Made by a program: the position numbers and the translations under genes | Source: Breviolum minutum Mf 1.05b.01 | Lineage: Eukaryota > Sar > Dinophyceae > Suessiales > Symbiodiniaceae | Direction: 5' to 3' | Assembly: GCA_000507305.1 (NCBI GenBank) | Contig: DF241710.1 | Span: 6,088 to 70,087 of the forward strand | Length of the DNA: 64,000 nt | The notes under the pieces: model-generated | What the model was told of the DNA's origin: nothing | Databases searched by the model: none | What the model saw: the letters and a program-made list of their open reading frames with translations, nothing else | Shown: positions 43,289-56,200 of the stretch, in pieces | Numbering within the stretch: position 1 is the first letter of the stretch | Layout: each line of letters opens with the position of its first letter

Positions 43289-43382
43289 CTCGGCTGAGGT
43301 CGGTATAATTTTTCCCAGAATTCATTGAAAGGATTTTTGTTCATGGATTTTGGGTCTGCAAAATTTGGTGCAGAATTCGGAC
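43289..43382 (-). CDS. Exon candidate upstream of gene 2
   Basis: Acceptor GGAG|GTCCGA, donor GAG|GTCACC, 94 nt. Encodes PNSAPNFADPKSMNKNPFNE then FWEKLYRPQP. Its exit phase does not fit 42792-42864, so an intervening exon or another gene is needed. Its 3' end contains the CGACCTCAGCC motif also found upstream of the retroelement. Confidence 0.35.
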
Positions 43383-46124
43383 CTCCATCGACGAAAATGA
43401 ACAAATTGTCCATGAAGAAGGGACCATTTCAAAAAGAAATTTCATCGAACCCAACCATCAATTTTCAGGGGATATAATCAGGAAATGTTAGTTTTCAAGG
43501 GTGGATATGTAATATGATATATGTATACCAGGACCAGGAGTAGGGTTATAACCGCAGTTACGTATGGGCCCCTACTTAGAACTGATATGGGGACCCATCT
43601 TGAAGATATCGTTCCCTTTTTAGGCGCAAAGATATTGACTGTCTGCCACTGCCCAGTTGTACTGCAGTGGACATTCGAGGAAAGAAATGAAGCGATTGTC
43701 TTTCGCGTTCGAAGTGGTTGTGCTGGTCAGCAAGCTAAGTCGGGAAACTCATGACTGTAGTGGACCTTGATCAAGCGCATGGTGTCAGATGTCATCACCA
43801 CAACACTGTCGAATGCAAAAAACAGAAAGATTAGTGAAGCAAGCAGCTGGCAGGGCTAAGCATTTGTGGCCACGGCAAATCATCTATTGACATCGCGACT
43901 GGCAACATTAACAACTATCAACAAAACTCAGCCTAGGCGTCCCGTGAAACTATAGCCACGTTTTGCGGCCGTATTTCGGCCCCTTAGCATCCCTGTACTT
44001 GAATCCGGCTGTACAACATGCCAGCTTGTAGCTTCGAAAATTGTTAACACCTGCACCCCGAAACCATCACTGCTGTTTTCCTTGTGAAAACACTGTATAC
44101 TATATACACTATACATATAATTCGTCTGGGATATAAATTTCACCCTGTTTTGTGGCATACATCATATATCATTTAAATTAATTGAATATTTTATGTTACA
44201 AGTAGAGTAATTAATTAGTATATATATATATATTATGGCCTCTTACAAAAATGAAACGGCCAGCCCTTTCATCTTTCTTTTAAGCAGTCTGTCCCACGGT
44301 GTTTTGATGATGATTTGATACTTTTTTCAACACTTCTTCGGGGACAAAATCGACCCGATTAGCTCCCGATGAGGTGCTTTTAGCGGGAAGCGATCGTAAT
44401 TGCACTGTCCCGGATGGAAACTTCTGTGTATCTTGGGAAAAATAGAGGATGAGTGTTGTTTTGGTTTCATGGCATTGAATTCTTAATGGTGAAGAGAAAA
44501 AGAGTAGTCAATGAAAGTTGTTCGATAATAAAGACACTTTGCCGACTTGTTTCTAAACAAGTTGCCTTTCTGTATTTTGAAGCATTTCAATGTAAAAAAT
44601 CGAGATGGTTCTTTTGTGTTCATTCTGTGGCAGTGCCCAAGTCTATGATATACTGCAAAGGGAACTCACTATGACTAACACGACACTATGTTGTTGGATG
44701 GCCAGAACAGATTCATTATTCTAATCTTCCAGCAGGATGGTTTTAAGACCAGGTGCACGGGGCAACATCCCCAAAGACTCCTACCAGCCAGTGCTGGCAT
44801 TTCTTTTGAGTGGGATCAAAGAAGTGGAGGCAAACTATCCATGTGTGGTTCAATAATCCGGAGATATGTGAATACAGCTGCATTTGCTGTTAAAAAAGAG
44901 TTGGATGCTAATGCCCAACTTTCACAAAAACATCATTCTCCCACCCACTGTCCTCAACGTTCGGCGGTTGTTCAGCCTTTTAAACCACAGGAAGCCCAAC
45001 AAACAACGCCGGGATGTTTTTTCGTTGAAGCATGTCATCCCCCGCTATGCTGCCATTGTTAAAGGAAAAAAATCATAGCGGCCCTCGCAATTTCAAATGC
45101 TCTCAGATTGCTCGCCATTTCTGGTGAAGGCCGGAAGGGTTCGAAAGCTCTCGGCAACTTAGACCTTGACGTTGATGGGGCGTCATGATTTGATGGCGTG
45201 CTGCATAACTGACGTAAGGGCACTGGTTTCCCATGCCAAGGGGTCCTTGGCTCAAGTATTTCATTTGTTACCCCTCAAACATGATCATCGTCACCCACCA
45301 AAAAAATCTAGTCCGTGGTTTCAACCTGTGAAAAATATTCGTCAAACTGCATCACACTGGTATAATATATAACTTGCATATTAGTGTATAATTGTACATC
45401 TACCCTCCCTCGAACTAACAAAGTCCCTGAAAGAAGCCTTCCCTAAAAGGAAAGTAGTTTGTCATCCACCATTTTTCGCGGGCTATGTTAGTTTGAAGGA
45501 GTGTACCCCAACAAGAACTGCTTGAACACACAAAAAATGGTGGAACACTCAAAAAGCTTGCAAATATTTGCAAATCACCTATAGAACCTCAGAACGCAAC
45601 CGAGCATTGAAAAAAACCGAGAAAATCCACGCTACATCTCATTAGGTTGGTTCATCGGGATTCTCATAATACTTACTGTTAAAATCATCTTTACTCACAA
45701 ACCCTAAAATCCACGAATTTGGCTGGAATCCTCTTTCCCCAAAAAACAACAAGTGTTCTTTTGCACTGCATATTACATTCCCGCTAATATGTAAGCCAAT
45801 CACCACTCGCGTTTTTTGCGCAATGGTCACCTTCAACTTCTACTTTGGATCTACCCCTGACTTTACTCGTCATCACCAGAAAATGACAATGTTCCAACAA
45901 GTTTTTTTGAGTTTACGGGGGGGGATCCCGTTTCCAAACAACCAACTCATTTAAGCCACTGGCCAACTGGGGTGGGGGGTGTAGATCCAAATGATCTTCA
46001 TGATTTTCATGAAAATGAAGGGATTATGAAACCCAGCTGCTCCCTTAATCAGCCTTGAATAAAGCCTCATTTCAAGGTGTGGTTGACATTGGGGTACCCT
46101 TAGATTCCCAATCTTTATTAACCG
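43383..46124. other. Intergenic region between FtsH and gene 2
   Basis: Contains family A fold-backs (43403-43508, 45401-45505) and TA-rich DNA at 44150-44240. Plus-strand frames at 44453-44674 and 44688-45062 and a minus-strand frame at 43928-44158 are open but show no domain, so I do not call them. Confidence 0.45.
45401..45505. repeat. Fold-back element, family A
   Basis: TACCCTCCCTCGAACTAACA against TATGTTAGTTTGAAGGAGTGTA. Confidence 0.75.
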
Positions 46125-46234
46125 TTAGTCCCCTCTGTGCATCGAACCGCTCGGCCGGAATCTGCGCCAGGAGACCGCAGCCAACTTGGTGGGGACCTCA
46201 GTGTACTCCGCCACCAGCTCGCGCAAGCGATCGC
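46125..46234 (-). CDS. ftsH: FtsH terminal exon
   Basis: Acceptor TTAG|GCGATC, 110 nt, stop TAA. Encodes [20 protein letters not shown] and a short basic tail. Confidence 0.9.
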
Positions 46235-49200
46235 CTAAGGGAAAGGGAAATGGTCGGGGGAAACAAATGCCAACGGACAAATGAATGCCGGTGAGAAAAA
46301 AAGGTCGACGAATATAGGATTTATCTAGGGGCCCCTGGAATATTTTATATTGATACATTATTAGATACCCCAAAATGACCGATATTTAAAAGGAGATACA
46401 TTTTCCAAGGCCCATCATTTTTGCTATGTATGTTAAATTTCAGGGTGTATTTGAAGAAAAAACTATTTAACAGTTTGATTTGTTGGGGTTGGAGAATCCC
46501 ATACATTTGCATTGCTTCATCCCCTCAGAAGGGGAAATTGAATGATCCCTGAAAATAAATATGTGATTTCTTCAGTAACCTTAGGTGTTTTTGTGTTGCC
46601 ATCCATGAATGAAAAATAAGCGCAAATCAGGAATCACCTCCCTAAGTAGCATGAAAATTCATTGAAACTAGCACCTACCTGTGGTAACATTCACATAACA
46701 TGCACTATTTGGGTGGTGATAAACAACCTCGCCCCAGTTGGGCGAGGTTGCTTCACCTACCTTAAGTTTGAAACATTGCCGAATCATGGGTGAAATCATG
46801 GCAAATGAAAAATCATAGAAGCGGTCCCATCATTGATCTTGCTATTAATTTCATCATATGTTCCACCGGAATTTAGTCTATGAAAATCTTGAAACAAATT
46901 TTGGGAGGGTTCCCTTACTACAAAAAAAACACAACGCAAAAACAAATAACCTCCACGCAAACCCTGAGGATCCATGATGATCCATGCATGGTATATTTAC
47001 CTACGGTTCCAGTTCCCATAAAATTCAACCGAATGTAGGCAAATACACCATACATCACCGATCCTCTGGGAAATGATCTCGAACATCTCAACAAAAAAAA
47101 AGTTGAAACCGATCCGAAAGCCGCTCCTGAAATGCTCTCGTTCTCGCACAGTTCATCAGCCACACGATCCAAGCAAGCCCGATTGTTGTTCAGGATGGTC
47201 AGCCTCAACAAAAGAGGTACTTGAAGAAACAACGGTGAAGATGTCTTTTTTTCATATCTGACACATCCAGCAAAATGGTTATCCAAATTCCTGATTTGTG
47301 AAATTTCCATGATTTTTGCGATTCAATTTGAATACAATTATCTAAGATATGTAGCAATTTCATCATTTATAAGCCTTTTTGTATCCAAACGGCGACCGGA
47401 GATTTGCGGTCGGTCGGGGAAACCAACAAATCTCTCACTGGCAGGTCATCATGCTCAGTTGAGACGCTAAAGATGTGAATGTTTTTGCAGCTGGCTGGTA
47501 ATTTCTTACAGTAGTTGAAATGTTAGTTTTCGGGGGTGTACTATACTTACCGGAAGGTATCTATATAGGTCATAATCAAGTTAATGTCTTCTGGTTTTTC
47601 ACGTATGAAACGCAAAAAAAAAAAACACACACACATTCCAGGGTCCCAACGCGTTGAGGTAGCATTCATCCGAGATATCCTGTATGGGCCAAAGGCGGCG
47701 AATCGGCGAATCTGATGTGGAGGTGCTTTTTTGAGGTTTGTGAGGCAATCTCTTGGGACTGGGCTGCAATTGTGTTGGGAGAAACTCCTCCAATGAGATC
47801 AATGTTACGTAAGTAAGTGAGTAATCGAACAGAAAAAATCCCAAACAAATCAAAGGTCAACTATGGTCAACCTGAACTTCTTTTCAAAAAATTGGCGATA
47901 TTTAGGTGGCTCACCCAGAATCGGTAACTCTTCCGGCATGACCGTTATCTTTGTTGAGCCCACAAGCAACCTTCGACTCACAACAAAACAACAAGACAAC
48001 AAAAAACGTTCAAAAGACAAGAAACACCAAAACACCCCTGAAGTTTAACACAACCCTATTCCAAAGGATGAGAGTTTTTTTCAAACAATCGACTCTCCTT
48101 TTGGTTGTTCGTACATTTTCGGAGCAAAAAACTGCTGGGAAAAACTTCCACCCGGAAGTATCTGGAGGCCACATCCATAATATGGCTCAGCTGTGGCTGG
48201 GAAGAATGCAGGTCGAAAAAAACGTTTTTTCGCCACAGAAATTGCCTGAAACCCGGTTATCCCGGTGATTTTGATGTATATACTACAAAACCCAAAAGTA
48301 CCCATTATATAAATTGAAAACACCACAAATGAAACGCATCAACTTTGATACCTCCGGATTTGATTGATATTTTTTCATCACCCCCAAAAATCTAAGGGCG
48401 ACTTCCAGGCACCGCCACCGAAAAGAAAAACCAAAAGTTCTCATTTTTTCCGCGAATGGTTAATTGCTGGTTTGGGGCTAGGTGGTTTGTGATTCGAATC
48501 GGGGTACCCTTAAATAACAATCCCTTTCATTTTCGGGAATCCTAGGAACCCCAACCACCGGGACCCAAGCTAACAATTAACCACATTTGCAGAATTTTAG
48601 AAGCAACAAAAAAACACCCCGCCCCCTCCAAACCCCTCGGGAACAACTCTCTGCTTTCCCGCACCTTGATGGCCTTGTCAATCTTCTGATTCAAATCCTC
48701 CGAGTAATTTGGTCCCATGAATCCTCCATCGTCAATGGCAATGGAACCTTCAGCCGTTGGTGGACTTTGTCGTGTTTGATGGGCAGGGTCATGATGAATA
48801 CCAAAACAATGCACTGTTAAAAGGTAAAATCCTAGAAAGTCACCATAGATTCTGCATTCTTTCATCCCCACCAACTGGGTAATTTTGTAATGATCTCTGA
48901 TTTAAGGCCGGATCCGTCTGAAACCCATGGAAATTCCAGCGTTTTGTGGACGAGTAAGCCCGTAAGGTGCAAGCCCCAAGACGAGAAGCCGTTGGATCAT
49001 GTAGCAAGAGGAACAGGTTGGATTCGCCAAAATCGAGAGTGACTTGATATTAGAAAAAAATGAAGTATATATATAATATTATATACATGTCTTCACTCTT
49101 AAAGATTTTGAGTTTCTATCCCAATGTTGATTCTTTTTCACTTTTGCTTAGATGTTTAACTTTAATTACAGACAGTACTTTTATGTACTTTTAATGACCA

Positions 49201-50232
49201 AAAGCTTGTTGAAACACCCACACCATCAAACTGTCCGCCTCCAAACAGGCTCATGAGTTCAGGCAAAGGCACGTGTTGATTTTTCTTTCGATAATAGCTT
49301 CGGTCTACCCCCCGCCACCCAGTAACAGTCACAAATGATCACAAATGAAAGTTTATAGGGATTCCCTACTTAAAATGGAATACAGTTATCCTGGTGGTGA
49401 CTGTTACTGCGTGGGAGGTTGGTTCCAATCCAAAGCATATCAACATGTTTAAAATATTCCAATGTTGTACACCCACCACAAAAAATCTACGAACAATTCC
49501 AACATTTTTTTCCAACTCCACACCGGACCCCATGAAATCCACACCGGTCACTGGTCGAGGTACCTACATCGGACATGCCGAATTGAGTTACCATGGCCCG
49601 TGCCATGCGTTCCACCTGCTGCAAGTCACCACCAGCACCTGACACTGTCTGATGGATGATTCGACCCTAAAGTTGATAAATTTTGTATGTTTTGCTTTTT
49701 GGTTGCAAATATTCCATGAGTTTCCGATGCGACTGGACATTTCTGTTGGGATTTTTGAAGGCCCCCTCATTTTGAGACACACATCTTCGATTCATAGCCA
49801 TTTTGGGGAGTTGTTTACGTCCCGAAGGCCCCCCAAACAAACACTCACATGACATGACACCGTAAGAATCATGGGATCTCAAAACTGGTGGTTTGGACAT
49901 CCCAGAACCCTGCTATCCACAGTCAAACCCCTGTATATAGGTTTTGTCAATGATTCTTACGGCAGCACAAATTAGAGCCGAGCGCGCCAAAATGTCCCAT
50001 TCTCAAATACCCGTTTCTTCCCATCACCAGATGTTTATAGATTATTTATGATTATTTGCCTTCAAAGATCGTAGTGCAAACTTGGATCTGCGGGTGAACC
50101 GAACTACTAATTTCAAGCTAACATGGAACCCAAAAATCCCCCCCGTTTTTCGAAAAAAGAGAAATATCGACATACAAAACTACCAATTCTTGAGGTTCAA
50201 AATCTTCTAGTTTTCCGTGTCTAAGTTATCAA

Positions 50233-50264
<32 letters not shown>

Positions 50265-53200
50265 CCAAAAAACAAACCTTCTACGGTACAGCGGGCCAGC
50301 CATCCATGGTCACCTGTGGTAACTTGGTTGGTTCCGAAGACCAGCTGTTCAGCTGCGCGACCACCCAAGGCGCCAGCAATGCGCGCCTGTTGTCTGGGAA
50401 AATCTCAGGGTGGCCTGTTGTTAAATATGGGATACCGTTGTTAAATATGGAATAAATATACCGGTCCGATGGATTTGTCATGGATCGGGTCACAATGAAG
50501 TTACGTTGATTCAAAAAATTCACCCACAAAAAATACAGAGACAAAATGGGCCGCGGAAAACCAGCTGTAAATTGGGTGAAATGCCCCTATAAATCCCTGT
50601 AAGGTCAAAACCCCAGGGAGTTACGCGTTTAGTTTTGGCCATTTCTAGGAGTTGGAACTCCATTTCTAACTGGTGCCCATCTTGTAAGGGATATGATATT
50701 TGCATGTACTCCAAGAAGTATCATCACATTTTGGGCTGACATGACAAGCAACTACCATTTGCCTGGACAGCTGGTTTTAGGGGTTTTGTTTTGCTGTAGC
50801 TTTTGTGTTTGGACATGCTTAGTTGGACAAATCTCCGAAACGTAAGTTGAGTTGCCTTTTACTTGTTGAGGAGACCGTTCCAAGTAAGGCCTTAAGAAAA
50901 AAAAAGTATGTATATATTATATATACAGTATATATCTGTATGTTTTGGACAAGCGGCTCTATCCACTGGACAAAAATATCTGAACGGCTTTTACTTAAAG
51001 AACAAAGGATGGTAGGCTAACAAAATCCACATTTTGAGAGAAAGTAGAAGATGGACTGTATGTTGATGTGTTAGTTTGCTGAAGGCTGAATCTCTGCATC
51101 TTTAACATCGACACCATTCACCTGCTTGTTCCTTCATTTCTGAACATTGCTTCCAAAATATCGTTGTTCCTTCCAAACAACACCTTTGCCGTGTTGGAAG
51201 AGATCCGTCTAACCAGCTGATATTGCAAATATCAAATATCCCACAATGCAAGAACTTTTATCAATACAGGGGTCGGTATATTACCAACCCAAACAATGCA
51301 CAATTCAGCAAAATCACCAAAATTCCCATACATTTGCTGCTTGCTTGATTCCCTCCAATTCGGTAATTTAATGATCCCTGACATCGACTCAAGAGATCCA
51401 TGACAAAGGCCTTCAGCATGGCAGCGGAGATCAGACTTTGATCCTGTGAAGGGAAGGGTTCTCCATCTTTGCAAAGGAGAATGACGAAAAAAGAAATGAA
51501 TATAATAATTCATACCTAGATCTTCCAAATGATGCTCAATTTTTGAAATGTTCAGAAATATTATTCCTTTTTTCAGGAACTTGCATGTTTTTTCCGCCTC
51601 CGAGCGTTTTTTGGGTTTTAGGCCGTTCTAGGTATATGTATGGGATCTACCCCCAAGATGCCTTTCCTGGGCACATGAAGGTTTTTTGTGGTTGGGATTC
51701 CCAAATCTCAAAAAATGTTGGTGGATCCTGGTGGTACCTTGTTACTGGGAGGGGTTGATCAAATACCTACGTGAATATCTATATATCTATATATACCTAG
51801 AACCCAAATGAGACATCCTTTTTGGGGGGTTGACCTTCCATCTTATGGGTCAAATCTTCCAAAATATGGGTCATTTAGGTTCTAGGTATATATTATATGG
51901 TTTATGTTGGGCTTTGTAAACACCACATACCAAATTCCTGGCACATCCAAGGTCCTGTAATAGTTCTATTGATCCGTTCAAAGAGATTGCTCCAACCATA
52001 GTGACAAAAAGAAACTCTTTCTCTTATTCAAAACCATCAACAACACATGACACTCAACTAGTTGGTGCGAAACCCGCACCTTGTTCCTCATTTCCTTGTC
52101 ATTTAGGATCGGGAAAATAGGAAAATCGATTGGTCATTTGCTCATCACAGTCCGCACGGCCCAGTCAATGATTTACCACTCTTATTTGCAAAAGGCGTTG
52201 GCAAGGAATGAATGATTGGAACCGCTGTGAATCTGCCTCTGATGACTCTGCCCGAAATAAAAGACATGAGGAAAAAACAATGGGAGGATTCGAATAGGAA
52301 GTCAGCAGTTCAGGCAATCTTGTGATGTCTGGATGTAATCCTAACAAAAAAGACTTAAGAACGAAATGCAGTTTTGGCTTTGATGTTTTGTTGGGATGAA
52401 ATTTCCTATGTCACTATTCCGATGCAAATCAGAATTTTCACCCCCTTAGGAAAGTTTGATTTATTCGTCCTCATTTTGGTCTGCAAACAGTTTGGGGAAT
52501 GAAGAAAGTGAAAATGAACCACAAAAAAAACACATATTTTCCATTGAACCCTGGTTCTTGGATAGGGATCTTGAAATATCCTGAAATAATATAGTTTATG
52601 AAATGTATGAAATAATCCCCCACATACCCTGGGTTAGTATATGCCTTCATCCCCAACCAAATCCCTTATAAAAAACCACCGTTTGTTTGGCGAATCCCCA
52701 CCGGACATCCACCTCCCCGGGTGTGAACCATGTCAACCCTTTGGCTTGACCACGAGGAATCACCGTGACCTCCAGATCGAATCGATTCCGACAATCATCC
52801 CAAACGAAGGGCCAACGGCTGGATACACCCCAAAATGGAAGATTAACGGCTGGACCATTTAATTCCCTGGAGGTTTGGTTCAGATCATTGTCCTTTCTAA
52901 ATGGGTGATGGCTGTAGGTTCCAGCCGTTAATCTTCCAGGGTGTACCCCAAAATGATGGGGTTTTTTAATAAATGCATCTCCCTGGAACACCTAAGAGGT
53001 GCCAATATGACCCTTTTCGGGTTGGTTGATGGGCACCCCTTACTATTCATTTAGCACCCCTTAGGTGTTCCAGGTCCGGATTTGAATATGCTATTTTTGG
53101 GGGTATCTATTAGTGGGGCCCCAATCACTGTTCATCACATGATCATGAGGGCAATCTCCCAGCACCCTCCAACGGGTGGTGTTTAATGAAAAACCCTACT

Positions 53201-56200
53201 AAGGGGTTGCAGAATGGCACCCGAACTCCCCATCCATTTGGCACCCCGAGGCTCCGGGTCCATTTTGGGCTATCAGTTAGTGTCCGATTTCTGGGTGATA
53301 AGGTTGCGCGAGATTTCTGGGGCCACTAACTTGGAGGATCATCCCAAGCAGGATGTTAGTGGTTTTCTCAGAAGGGTGCTCGTAAGTTTTCTGGAAACGC
53401 GGGGTTGTGGTTGTTAAACACCCCTTCCAAATAGCCGAACTCCATGGCGGTAAGAAATGGGGGTGATCCGATTACCACTTACTAACTGGGGTTGCATTTA
53501 ATGATCCCTGCTTTTGGCCTGGCCCCCCAAAAAAATTGGGGTGAAAAATGGATCCATCACAATTTTTGGTGCAATTCTTGTGGGAATTAAATTTTTACCC
53601 AATGAGATGAATATGGGTGTTTCCAAAAATAGTGGTACCCCCAAATCCTCCATTTTAAAAGGGTTTTCCATTAAAAACCATCCATTTTGGGTACCCCTAT
53701 TTTTGGAAACACCCATCTGAACCTGGACCTTCCAGTTTGGGTGCCAAACGTTTCCTAAAGACTTGTCAACTCACCACCCCTTAGGGTTTTAATGGGCACC
53801 ATGACTGGGAGGTGCTGGAAACAAACTAATTCTCTTGTGAAAAAAGCATAGCTGAACCGTTAGGAGTCATAAAGGCTTAGCTATAAATTGACCATTTTCT
53901 TACACAAATTGACCTCTGGTAGGGTTTCAATTTCCGGAATCTCCTGGCATCCAGGGCGTTTTCCCCCAATGTTCAGGTTCTATGTGAGCTTTCGGGAGTG
54001 TATTTCTTGATTGTTAACTCCATGGAGTTTACAAACATGATCTGGCTTAAAATTAAGATTTGCCCTCCTGTCCCAACAAAAAAATAGAAGAAACAGTTCA
54101 CGGATGTTACTCCCCCCTAAATCACAAAATAATGCACGCCCTAAGAATCCGACCGACCCCACAAGTCAGTGGCAAAATTTCACGACCCAAAAACACTCCT
54201 GCTAAAAACAGGTTCATTCACCCCTCCATTGGGGGGTTTTCAGCTGATTCTCAGGGCAGGCTCTTGAATACTGTGCGGTGTGCAGGTCGGCAGGAGCACC
54301 CGTTGTAGTACTTCAGTACTTCCCATGAAGTATGGGATGAACTAGTATGTACAGTATAGCTCTAAAAAGATAACGTACCCTCCTACAAACGGTATACTTT
54401 CTACATTATATACCCTTAACTTAAAAACCAAAAAAGGGTGTTTTTCATTCTTATCTAAACCAAGATCAAGCCTCCTCTTTCAAGCTCAAATCTATCATGG
54501 TAGCTCTGTATAGCTCCCAGCTTGTAGTATCTTTTGAAGTTACTTTAATAGTAGATACACCTCCCCCCCTAGTTGCGAAAAAAAAATAATGTTCCCTTCC
54601 CAAACGCCCGTTTTAGTGCATCCTTCACAGGATTCCACCTTGTTGACAGCATCATGATAAGGCAGCAAGGTTCCAACGATGGCATGACCTGTCATTCCCC
54701 ACAAAGCTGGACTTGGATTGAAGGGATGGAACATCTCCCATCAAGAAAGAATGGAATGGTTAAATGGCTACACTCTGGTAAACTAACATAGCAATGGAAA
54801 TTCCACCTGTTGTAGATGTATTCTCATTGACTCACCATAGAATCCGGCCATCCATGATCTTCCAATATCATAGAACTGGGTAGTATGGCCGCCTATATAT
54901 CTCCTGTCTAATGTATATATATATATATACATATCGAGCCCAAAGGACCTCTATTTTTGGTCAACCTTCCAAAACAAGGCCAAAATGCCAAGCAAACCAA
55001 GTGTCATTTCAGTCAACAAATCTGTATATTGTGGGCCCCGCCTCATTGGTCCACAGTGGATTCCATGAAGTTTAAAAAAACAGGCTCCCTTCGCAGAAAC
55101 GAAAAGATGATTTTACTGTAGAGGCTATTTTGGCAGCTGTTCACCTATGGAATCATGGAAATCTAAGGGGTTTTCACCCCCCCCCCTGCCTACCACCCCC
55201 TCCTAAAAAATAGCCGCCCATTATGAAGGGATGGGATATATTAACCACCATCATTCCCTTAAGGCCTCCAATTTTTGATTTTTGTTGACAACTTTCCCAC
55301 CTTCCCAGGCCCCGGGCATTCCCAACTTCCCACCCGGGCATCCAACCTGCTTCATGATAGGCAATGAGCTTCTTGGATGCATTGTCAGCCAAGGCGCGAC
55401 CCTCCAAACCTCGGAGAAGTCGGAAACATTTGGTGGAAACCAAAATTGGATACCTTAAGATTTGGAGCCATACAATGGTAAATCACCATTTTTCACCACT
55501 ATTTGGGTCCGAATATGTTTGAAACTTCCATCCGCATGCGAAGAAGCAAATCCAAAATCGAGGGGGCAGGACGGGGCCCATCAACTAACTAAGATGTGCT
55601 GATCGAAACCTGGGGATTTTTTCCTTATCTCCAGTTCGGGATTTTGGATACCCCAAACTGGAGCCAAGGGCTCCAAATCTTAACTGGCTGGTGACAAGTC
55701 AAATATTTTTGGGAATGTTCATCCCGGTTTGTGGGGAAATGATTCCCAATTTGACGTTTCAAAATGGGTTGAAACCAACCACCACCTAGAACATGATATG
55801 ATAATGGATGTTTTGGAACTTTTTCCAATCATCGAAGAACCAAAATCCAAATTGAGGGGGCAAGGATTATAGGGGCCCATCTTCTAACTAAGATGTGCTG
55901 ATCGTCGAAACCTGCGGAATTTTTCCTGAAAATCTCCTGAAGGGATTGGGGGGATACCCCAAACTCCTAGAATCCGTAAAAAATCACTGCGGGTACAAAA
56001 ATTACACCAAAAGCAAGGAACCAACACAACACAACAGAAGCAAGCAAAAAAAAACAACCAAGAAAAAAACAAAGAAACAAACAAACAAACAACACAACAC
56101 AACACAACACAACACAACACAACACAACACAACACAACACAACACAACACAACACAACCAAGCAAGCAAGGAGAACCAACACAAGTATGCAGCAGAACCA

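Noticed and set aside
44453..45372. Chain of plus-strand frames suggesting an old transposase
   Set aside because: Frames do not join into a recognisable catalytic motif and no terminal repeats were found.
56090..56158. AACAC array as a CRISPR-like or telomere-like repeat
   Set aside because: Perfect head-to-tail pentamers without spacers and not a known telomere unit; an ordinary microsatellite.
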